Source: Owenweeksia sp. (GTDB lineage: Bacteria > Bacteroidota > Bacteroidia > Flavobacteriales > Schleiferiaceae). Taken from it: a DNA stretch of 64,000 nt. The notes beneath the pieces were generated by a model. The model searched no databases, had not been told where the DNA came from, and saw only the letters and a program-made list of their open reading frames with translations. Position numbers and translations under genes: made by a program. The stretch lies in assembly GCA_002695025.1 (NCBI GenBank), contig NZNV01000008.1, forward strand, positions 186,001 to 250,000, in the 5' to 3' direction. This document shows positions 42,211-49,497 of this stretch, in pieces. Every line of letters starts with the position of its first letter. The first letter of the stretch is position 1.

Positions 42211-43651
42211 CCTTCAGTATCCTTCCAATTAGTTGTTCTACGGGCTGGGGATTACCATCCTTATGGAAATAATGCAGTTCAATAGCAAAAAATACCTGGA
42301 TGAGATCACCGTTGCCATTCTTACGGGCGGTAGCTACGAGGTTATCGCCCATCCACCCACGGTTAGGGTCAAACTGGGCGCGGTAAAAGTCATCCGCATC
42401 CGCGGAGGCAATTATGGGAGTCAATATCTGGGTGTTCTGAGGCACCAACTCAGGATAGGCGACATAATCACCCTGAGGTTGAACGGTATCGTTGGAACGC
42501 GTCCGGAACACTCCGCTGGCGCGGTCAATATCCTCAATGGCAAAAGCGTTGGCAAAAACGGCCACTTCCTCTATTGCCAGGGCCTTGTCCAGCTTGGCCG
42601 TGATCAGGCTTTTACCGCCATTGCTCTGGTAGTCCTGGATAATATTGGCCATATAGTCCAGTATCACGGCATCCTGCCCGGTAACTGCATTCGGAAAGGT
42701 GGATGCCGGGGCGTCCATAAAGAATTTAGGGTACAGGCTAAGGATCAACTTGAAAGTAGGATCCCAGTAAACAGGTTGCTTCCTTCCGAAATCGGAGCCG
42801 TAATCCAGGAAATCGTACGCTATGGACTGATTATCCAGGAAGCTGCGGTAATCAGCGGCAATAGATAGTGAATGGGCGCTCACCCACAGGGTATTGGTAC
42901 CGCGTGTTTTATTCTTCAGAAAAAACACATCTGAAGTATCCACCGCACTTTCCGTACCGGCCAGGTCCACTGACTTCAGGTACAACACATTGTCTTCCCC
43001 TACCTTTAAACCGTCTATCTCCAGGTTTTCAGGCTGGTCGTTACGGCCATAGTACAGTTTAGCGGTAGCTGGGCCGCTGCTCACTGCCGTATCCACTAAA
43101 AAGGAGATCAGGTTCTCGCGGGTGGATATCTCGGTCCAGTTACCATCATTAAAGCGGATATACACTTGCTGGATGGTCTGATCTCCGTCCGGATCAGAAG
43201 CGGTCCAGTAAAAAGTACTCACACAAAAGGCCGTATCCCTGGGACCGCGATCATTATTAAAGCTGGCGCTGGGCGGGGAGTTTTTCAGAGGCACTTTCAG
43301 GTAGGCCGGTGTAGGGTCAATATTGTTGTCATTATCAATAGCACGGACATAAAAATCAACGTCTGTAGTATCCGAACCCGCTTCCAGGTCAAAAATGAAA
43401 ACCGAATCCTGAACGGTGGTAAATTCCCAGTTCTGGTTATCGGTAGATATCTCAAAACCCTGAATGTAACCATCCACATCAGTACCGTACCAGCTCAGGC
43501 GCACCTCGGAATTCAGGCGGTTTTCGCCCGTGAGGTTTATCGCCTCGATGGAGAGGTGAGTTTCCGGTAACTCCCCGGGTTTTATATCACCCTTGCGGCA
43601 ACCTGCCAGAAGAATGAATACGGAAAAAATGATAACCTGATAATGACGCAA
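42200..43651 (-). CDS. Surface lipoprotein paired with the TonB-dependent receptor, FN3-like plus unknown C-terminal domain
   Basis: This 483-residue protein has a lipoprotein signal peptide (lipobox LAGC, Cys18). Two Ig/FN3-like domains lie at about 33-130 (VRLSWYGTDVDGYIQGFEIS) and 130-240 (STFYWTASDPDGDQTIQ). A C-terminal alpha/beta-looking region covers about 250-483 (LWVSAHSLSIAADYRSFL, LILSLYPKFF, GGKSLITAKL), with no family I can name. The start is TTG at 43651, needed to keep the signal peptide. It ends 11 bp inside the receptor gene, so the pair is translationally coupled and the lipoprotein may cap the receptor. Confidence 0.75.
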   Translation of the reverse strand: MRHYQVIIFSVFILLAGCRKGDIKPGELPETHLSIEAINLTGENRLNSEVRLSWYGTDVDGYIQGFEISTDNQNWEFTTVQDSVFIFDLEAGSDTTDVDFYVRAIDNDNNIDPTPAYLKVPLKNSPPSASFNNDRGPRDTAFCVSTFYWTASDPDGDQTIQQVYIRFNDGNWTEISTRENLISFLVDTAVSSGPATAKLYYGRNDQPENLEIDGLKVGEDNVLYLKSVDLAGTESAVDTSDVFFLKNKTRGTNTLWVSAHSLSIAADYRSFLDNQSIAYDFLDYGSDFGRKQPVYWDPTFKLILSLYPKFFMDAPASTFPNAVTGQDAVILDYMANIIQDYQSNGGKSLITAKLDKALAIEEVAVFANAFAIEDIDRASGVFRTRSNDTVQPQGDYVAYPELVPQNTQILTPIIASADADDFYRAQFDPNRGWMGDNLVATARKNGNGDLIQVFFAIELHYFHKDGNPQPVEQLIGRILKDEF

Positions 43652-43666
43652 AGCAAACAGTAAAAG

Positions 43667-43691
43667 AGGTTGCCGGCTTGGCCGGCAACCT
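43667..43691 (-). terminator. Hairpin terminator between the OB-fold secreted protein and the lipoprotein-receptor pair
   Basis: A perfect 11-bp GC-rich stem (43667-43677 and 43681-43691, loop TTG) lies 11 bp past the stop at 43702, followed on the minus strand by CTTTTACTG. The short T tract suggests partial termination. The next gene starts only 16 bp further on, which again leaves little room for a promoter. Confidence 0.75.
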
Positions 43692-43701
43692 GATCATTAA
43701 T

Positions 43702-45930
43702 TTATTTACGGACAATTACTTTTTGGGTACTCAATACGTTACCGTCCCTATCCAGGATACGCATCAGGTAGATGCCATTGGTAAGACCGGAAACGTTCAC
43801 TTCAAGCTCTTCACCATTACTGCTGTTGGAAGACAGAATCACCCTTCCGTTCAGGTCATAAATGTCAGCAGACATATTAGTATGACCCGCAGAGGTTACT
43901 TTGAACCATTCAGAAGCAGGATTAGGATATACTTCCACACGCGCCACAGAAACTACTTCTTCCACGCTGAAAGGATTAGCACGGGCCGCACTATCCAGCT
44001 CAACGTTCAGACCGATAAAATCATCGTTGGCACGGGGCAGCAAGCGATAGTTGGAGAAACCGTAGGAAAGCACGCCTACCACGGCATCCATATTCATGGT
44101 ATCACTGGTTTCGATAGGACCAACAAACATGGCTCCATCGGTAGTTTCATATACACTGTCGGTAACCAGCTGCACCCAGAGAGAAGAAGCTGCACTGCTG
44201 GACTGCCTTCCGGCCAGTACACGAGCTGATTTATTGATACCGAAGTTGGGATCAGTACCTACCATGTAATCGCCAAAGTTCACATCAGGATTGGTAATGT
44301 AGATCTTACCACCGTTGGGGTTTTCGAACTTCACCAACATACTTTCATACTTTTCCCATTCTCCGTTGGCATAGGCCGCACTGTCTGATGGGTCAATGCT
44401 TAAAGGCTGGATCGTATTGTAAGTGTTCAGGCGGGTTACATTGGATACTGCAATTTGAGTAAAGCCAAAGTTCTCCTGTACATCACCGGAAACCTCGATC
44501 CACTCGTTGCGGAAAAGGTTGGCGAGGTTAGGGTTACCCACGAGTGAGATACCGGTATAAGGTCCGCTGGCGGTATCCTGGATATATACGTAGCCCAGGT
44601 CATGAGGCTTGGTGCTGGCGGTTACCACACCTTTTACGGTTACAGTCTTTCCGAGGTAAGGAGACTCTCCGTTACCGGCCAGGCTGAATTGTACATCCGC
44701 AATGGTCAAACCGTTGTTACGAACGGTATAGAACTCGTAGTTAGGCTCGGGCTGGCTAAAAGGTTTATTGGGATAGTACGAAACGTTTCCTTCGTTATCC
44801 TCAGCATAGATATAATAGCGTACAATAGTACCATTGGCTTGTTTGGGGATGGAAAATTCATACTCATCCACAGAACCAAGAGCCAGAGGCATGTTGAATA
44901 CGGGGAAAGCCAAAGTGGAAAGGGAAGTATCTGCAGACCAGCCGATAGCCACAGAGTCCACAGAACCGTCCAGGTCAGTGATGGTGGCAACGATATCCAC
45001 ATCCTGGTTAGCATTGGGAACCACCGGGTCACGATCTACCTCTGAGATAAAGGGAGGCGCAAAACCTACGTTGTAATGGGAATCATCAAAGGGGTTGATC
45101 TCAAAACCGCGACCACCGCCACCGGTGCAGCCGTTACCGCTCTGGCGGATCACACCTTTAAGGGAATTGTAGAAGGTTCCAGGAACAGGTGCCACAAAAC
45201 TTCCGGTTCCGTTGGCTCCGGCCGGAGAGTTGGGGTTAACCACCTGGTGTGCGCTGGTTTTTTGAGCTAAAAAGCGATCACTTACGTTCAATACGTTTCC
45301 GGAACCGTCAGCCACGTCAAAGCTAACCCGCCCGTTACCAAAGGGTATTACGTTGGTTACCGTTACATTCTGCAACTCTACAAAAGAGCCTTCCCACTGG
45401 TTACCGTCCTGTACATTGTTCACACGATTCTGATCATTCAGATCAGACACCGGCACTACCGTGGAATTGGGAGCGGAAGCCGAACCTACAATAACAATAG
45501 AGTTGGCATCCAGGGTAGTGAGCTGATTGGAGTTTTCAAAGGCACTGATATAACCTGTTACCTCAATGATATCACCGGCAAAAAGCTGGGTAGCCAATGA
45601 ATTGGCCTGGAAGGCGCCCTGGGCGTTTTCATAAATAGCCATCATCTCTAATCCTTTGTATGGACCGGGGGCTCCACCGTTAGCAGTATCCACCAAGAAG
45701 ATAAAAGGACGCAGTCCTCCGATCACGGAGCCGGAAGCTACCTCGCTTAAACCTCCATCGGTTACAACTACCCCTACGGTCTTTACAGTATCACCGTATA
45801 CCATGGAGGTGTCGTTACAATTGGCCAGGTCAATGGGTTGGTTGATCTGGGTAATACTCACAAAAGGATATTGTGCATGGGCTACCATGGCAAAACCTAA
45901 TGCAAGTGCTAGAAGTACCAGTTTTTTCAT
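43702..45930 (-). CDS. T9SS-secreted protein with two OB-fold-like (DUF5689/nuclease-associated) domains
   Basis: This 742-residue protein has a signal peptide ending VAHAQ. The first OB-fold-like region at about 22-290 contains YGDTVKTVGVVVTDGG, FAGDIIEVTGYISAF and WEGSFVELQNVTVTN. An Ig-like stretch lies at about 290-405, and a second OB-fold-like region at about 408-520 (LGKTVTVKGVVTAST...GYVYIQDTASGPYTGIS...EWIEVSGDV). It ends with a T9SS type A sorting domain (VEVYPNPASEWFKV) at about 668-742. Domains of this kind often accompany extracellular nucleases, and the enzyme gene lies two genes upstream. No catalytic residues are evident in this protein. Confidence 0.82.
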   Translation of the reverse strand: MKKLVLLALALGFAMVAHAQYPFVSITQINQPIDLANCNDTSMVYGDTVKTVGVVVTDGGLSEVASGSVIGGLRPFIFLVDTANGGAPGPYKGLEMMAIYENAQGAFQANSLATQLFAGDIIEVTGYISAFENSNQLTTLDANSIVIVGSASAPNSTVVPVSDLNDQNRVNNVQDGNQWEGSFVELQNVTVTNVIPFGNGRVSFDVADGSGNVLNVSDRFLAQKTSAHQVVNPNSPAGANGTGSFVAPVPGTFYNSLKGVIRQSGNGCTGGGGRGFEINPFDDSHYNVGFAPPFISEVDRDPVVPNANQDVDIVATITDLDGSVDSVAIGWSADTSLSTLAFPVFNMPLALGSVDEYEFSIPKQANGTIVRYYIYAEDNEGNVSYYPNKPFSQPEPNYEFYTVRNNGLTIADVQFSLAGNGESPYLGKTVTVKGVVTASTKPHDLGYVYIQDTASGPYTGISLVGNPNLANLFRNEWIEVSGDVQENFGFTQIAVSNVTRLNTYNTIQPLSIDPSDSAAYANGEWEKYESMLVKFENPNGGKIYITNPDVNFGDYMVGTDPNFGINKSARVLAGRQSSSAASSLWVQLVTDSVYETTDGAMFVGPIETSDTMNMDAVVGVLSYGFSNYRLLPRANDDFIGLNVELDSAARANPFSVEEVVSVARVEVYPNPASEWFKVTSAGHTNMSADIYDLNGRVILSSNSSNGEELEVNVSGLTNGIYLMRILDRDGNVLSTQKVIVRK

Positions 45931-45959
45931 GATTTCTGAATTATAGTTTCTGTTAGCGT

Positions 45960-48128
45960 TTATTTAATAATTACAAATTTCCCTACGGTTTCCTTACCGG
46001 TATCCAGGTCCTCTACCGAGAACATATAGAGTCCACGGCTAATGATCTGGCTGTCTAACGAAAGGAGGTCCCAGGCGTGTTCACCACCGGAAAAGCGGTT
46101 TTCTTCCACATTTTCCGCTCCGAAAGTCTTATACCAGCGGATATCGGACCCGCTGTAATTCTCATCGTGGTATATCTCGTCAATAAAATCGCCAGCCACC
46201 GTAAAAATGCGGATGCGGCAACGTTTGGGCAGGTTGGCAAAGATCATTTTACGGCTCTCTTCCTGGAAGTTGGAACGCCCTTCCCAAGCTGCTCCGTAAT
46301 AGTAAGGGTTAGGATACGCAAAGGGAGCCTCTGTCTCTATATCATCATTGGCCTGCGTGCCGGGAAAAGCCCGAAAATTATTGGCCAGGAAACTACTTTC
46401 CAGGGACTCCAGCCCCGCTTCACTGTCACCACGGTCAAAAGAAGTTACCGCCACGGCATACTGCCAGCCATTGGGAATATTATCGATCACATAGCGGTAA
46501 TAATAGGTCACCGTATCGTCTTCGAAAGTTTTAGGCTGAGCCAGTTCAATAGGTCCAAAACCGGTTTCCTTGAAAATGTTGTTTCCAGGAACGTCATATT
46601 CCGCCACCAGGTTAAAATCACGGGCAAGGTCTGGCACCCCGGTTACATCAAAGCCCAATTTGGAAAGGTATACACGGTAGCCTTCAAAATCCTGCTCATT
46701 ACTGATAGGATCAACGGAATAACGGGAATTGTCCGACCAGTAGATCTCAATGCGGTTTTCCAGCGCCACTATTTTAGTACGGGGAATGGCGGGCGGACTG
46801 GGAAGTATAAAGCGGGTGATCTCATCATCATCGTCATTGTCTTCACCCGGATCAAGGATACCGTTAAAATTCTTATCCTCGCCATTATACGCTTGTTGCG
46901 CCCAACCTGCATTTTCAATGAGGTTAGCGCGTTGCTCTTCATTATTGGCTGTGTTGGGATTGCCGTCTTCCTTCTTTTTGGCCAGTACGTAGGCAAAGGC
47001 TACGTTCACCTCATCACCAGGCCCAAAATCGGCAAAGGGTCCAGCTGAAATAAGATCGGAACGGTTGCCAGGTTGATTGAGCTGGGCCTGCAGATCTATC
47101 CCAAATCCTGACTGGCAGGGCCCTCCTGTAGGGTTATCCCAGCAGGGGTTATAATTCAGCCCTTCGGTCATTTTTTTGAAGCGGGCCTGGTCACTTTGCG
47201 GGAAAAAGAAGATAGGCTCACTGGTACCCTGGAAGGTCCAGGCATTATAATGTAGTTTAAAATCATCCGGTTCCCATTGTTGGGTATTCACGTTGTAGGT
47301 GGAATCCAGCCGGGGATGATGAAAGCCGTTCTTATCCTCTGCCCCCAGGAACATCTGGCCAATATAACTTTCTGTAAAACCTACGTCACCGGCAGCATCA
47401 TAGCAATAAGCCATGTTAAGGGAATCCATAAAACCATTGCCTCCCTTACTGTAAAAGGCTGCTCCACCGGAACCGGCCGGGGTGATATTCACGTTGCGCA
47501 CCACGGTATTATTCCAAAGGGCTACGTGAAAATTGCTGAAGGTTTGTACTCCGGTGTTCCTGATCTTCAGGTTTACGATCACCATAAAATCACTGAAGTT
47601 GAAATTCCAGTTATAGGTCTGCATTTCAATCTCCACGTTCATGGGGTTGTTATGATCCTGGATGTTGATATCCGTGCCGGGCACCTTCACATTCTTATCT
47701 GAACATATAGCCACATAATCCTGGTGCGATACGGCCCGGGGATCATAGTATTTACTATCAAACAGCGAACTGCGCTCCATCAGGGTGCTTCCCACATCAG
47801 CTGTGATCTCAAAACCGGAACGGCCGGGAGCATAGCCCTGTGGCGCATCGTAGGCGGAAGTACTCACTACCTGTTGCCCTCCACCGGTTACGCCACCAAT
47901 CCAGATGCCGCCCTCAAAGAGGTGCTCTATACCCGAGCCGGCAGGATACTCACAGGAGGGGTCACCGCTACCATCTTTATAGCCACGCCAGGCGTTGCCA
48001 AAAGTGGCATAGTTGGATACATTCAGGCGCACATTGGAGGCACTGGTCACCTTATCATCAAAACTCTGCTGTGCATGCAGAGCTATGCCGGTAATTAAAA
48101 AAGCTGCTGTAAGTAGGCTCTTGTACAT
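45960..48128 (-). CDS. Large secreted protein with FlgD-like C-terminal domain, unknown function
   Basis: This 722-residue protein has a signal peptide ending ALHAQ. A Gly- and Asp-rich N-terminal part (GGIWIGGVTGGGQQVVS) is followed by Ig-like strands. A C-terminal FlgD/T9SS-type module opens with AYPNPYYYG at about residue 610 and ends in VGKFVIIK. I see no enzyme motif. Proteins of this layout are frequent secreted cargo in Bacteroidota. Its ATG shares one base with the stop of the nuclease-fold gene upstream (TGATG), so the two are co-translated. Confidence 0.75.
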   Translation of the reverse strand: MYKSLLTAAFLITGIALHAQQSFDDKVTSASNVRLNVSNYATFGNAWRGYKDGSGDPSCEYPAGSGIEHLFEGGIWIGGVTGGGQQVVSTSAYDAPQGYAPGRSGFEITADVGSTLMERSSLFDSKYYDPRAVSHQDYVAICSDKNVKVPGTDINIQDHNNPMNVEIEMQTYNWNFNFSDFMVIVNLKIRNTGVQTFSNFHVALWNNTVVRNVNITPAGSGGAAFYSKGGNGFMDSLNMAYCYDAAGDVGFTESYIGQMFLGAEDKNGFHHPRLDSTYNVNTQQWEPDDFKLHYNAWTFQGTSEPIFFFPQSDQARFKKMTEGLNYNPCWDNPTGGPCQSGFGIDLQAQLNQPGNRSDLISAGPFADFGPGDEVNVAFAYVLAKKKEDGNPNTANNEEQRANLIENAGWAQQAYNGEDKNFNGILDPGEDNDDDDEITRFILPSPPAIPRTKIVALENRIEIYWSDNSRYSVDPISNEQDFEGYRVYLSKLGFDVTGVPDLARDFNLVAEYDVPGNNIFKETGFGPIELAQPKTFEDDTVTYYYRYVIDNIPNGWQYAVAVTSFDRGDSEAGLESLESSFLANNFRAFPGTQANDDIETEAPFAYPNPYYYGAAWEGRSNFQEESRKMIFANLPKRCRIRIFTVAGDFIDEIYHDENYSGSDIRWYKTFGAENVEENRFSGGEHAWDLLSLDSQIISRGLYMFSVEDLDTGKETVGKFVIIK

Positions 48129-49417
48129 CAGTTCTTAATAATCTTTTTGGTGATGGTTTCCCCGTTGGGAATGCTTACGTTCACCAGGTACACCCCGTTG
48201 GGCAGGGTTTCCATATTAATGGTTTTCTCCACGGCACCCTTCATCCAGTTATCGGTAAACACGGTTTTACCGGTAAGGTCCAGTAAACGCACCTTCATAC
48301 TGCTGCCGCTGGTATAGGTTAGGCGCAGCTTAAGCTGGTCGTGCACGGGATTGTTATAAGACAGGTTACCTTTAAGAGGCAGGCTTTCCGCTGTATGGAG
48401 GTCCGAAAGTTCAATACCTATCCTCATAAAAATAGGAAGGTGATCACTGAAGTTGTACAAGGCTCCGGCAATATTGGCCGGGACGGAAGAATTGGTCCCG
48501 GAGTTTACGGATTGATTGAAGTGGCTGCCATCCTGGCCAATGGCCTGGTAAGAACCCGGCACATAGGAAACCCCTTCGGTACCATTCAATATCTCATCGG
48601 AAACCAGGAAAAAATCAAAGCGATCATCCAGACCTCCGCTCGAAAAACAACCGGAACCGGAGCTGTGTGTGCTTTGGGTATGGATACCGGCAAAAGCATT
48701 GTTGTTGCTCCAGGAACCACTTTGATTCAACGGGTCAAAAAACCGCTCGGACACGTTGGAGTAGTTGATGAGTTTCTGGTAGGCCGGCTCGCTGCTTGTA
48801 TACAGGTTAAAGTCACCACAAACGATTACATTATTCTCACTTTCACCCGTCTCCAGCCAATCCATCAAGGCATCAGCAGCCTCGCTGCGCTCCAGCGCAT
48901 CAGCTGAGCTATTGCCGGCTTTGAGATGCGCTACCGCCACCACAAAAGTCACGGTATCGGCTCCGATATCCAGCTTGGGGTCTTTGTAATAAAGGCGGTA
49001 CAGGTCAATAACGCGAACCAGGTTACCCCCGTTCTTGTCGGAAACAATGGCCGTTTGCCCCAACAAGCCCAACTTCTCCGAATTATAATACAGCATGTTA
49101 ACGATGCTGGAAGAATTGTTGTTGGAATACAGGGCACTGGCATATTTAGTTACCCCATCTGAGTTCAGCACAAAATCACGCACAAAACCGTAATTGGCAG
49201 GCGAGGCTCCCATCTCATTGACTGTGAAAATATCCGGGTCAACGTACTTTACGATAGTCTTAAGGTGTTGGTCGCGCTGGGAAGGAGACACATTATGTGT
49301 ACAGGGTGCCGAACTGGCACGGTAGTACATCAGATTGTAGTTTAAAAGCTTAAGCTCCTCATTCTGAGCTAAAAGAAAAGATGGGAGAACCGCTAATAAA
49401 AGTAAAAATCTATTCAT
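48128..49417 (-). CDS. T9SS-secreted endonuclease/exonuclease/phosphatase-family enzyme
   Basis: This 429-residue protein has a signal peptide (MNRFLLLLAVLPSFLLAQ) and an EEP-fold domain at about 20-340. Catalytic motifs are visible: KLLNYNLMYY with the first Asn, FTVNEMG with the metal-binding Glu, VVAVAHLKAG, VCGDFNLY with Asp and Asn, and SDHLPIFMR with the terminal Asp-His. A T9SS type A sorting domain covers about 345-429. EEP enzymes cut DNA, RNA or phosphate esters; an extracellular nuclease is most likely. The start is set at ATG 49417 rather than the adjacent TTG at 49420. A Pho-box-like motif lies upstream. Confidence 0.88.
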   Translation of the reverse strand: MNRFLLLLAVLPSFLLAQNEELKLLNYNLMYYRASSAPCTHNVSPSQRDQHLKTIVKYVDPDIFTVNEMGASPANYGFVRDFVLNSDGVTKYASALYSNNNSSSIVNMLYYNSEKLGLLGQTAIVSDKNGGNLVRVIDLYRLYYKDPKLDIGADTVTFVVAVAHLKAGNSSADALERSEAADALMDWLETGESENNVIVCGDFNLYTSSEPAYQKLINYSNVSERFFDPLNQSGSWSNNNAFAGIHTQSTHSSGSGCFSSGGLDDRFDFFLVSDEILNGTEGVSYVPGSYQAIGQDGSHFNQSVNSGTNSSVPANIAGALYNFSDHLPIFMRIGIELSDLHTAESLPLKGNLSYNNPVHDQLKLRLTYTSGSSMKVRLLDLTGKTVFTDNWMKGAVEKTINMETLPNGVYLVNVSIPNGETITKKIIKN

Positions 49418-49442
49418 CAATCTGCCGCTTCAAAATCCGCGG

Positions 49443-49497
49443 CAAAGATAACTAGTTTCATTCCACCTATTACCCCTTTATGTTAAGGGAATTTTAA
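49443..49497 (-). promoter_or_regulatory. Promoter with Pho-box-like motif for the secreted nuclease-fold gene
   Basis: On the minus strand TTAAAATTCCCTTAACAT has two TTAA half sites 11 bp apart (plus positions 49483-49486 and 49494-49497). A perfect TATCTTTG -7 element (49450-49443) begins 36 bp downstream, and the ATG is at 49417. No -33 TTG is visible. The distal half site overlaps the stop codon of the upstream AsmA-like gene. Confidence 0.5.
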
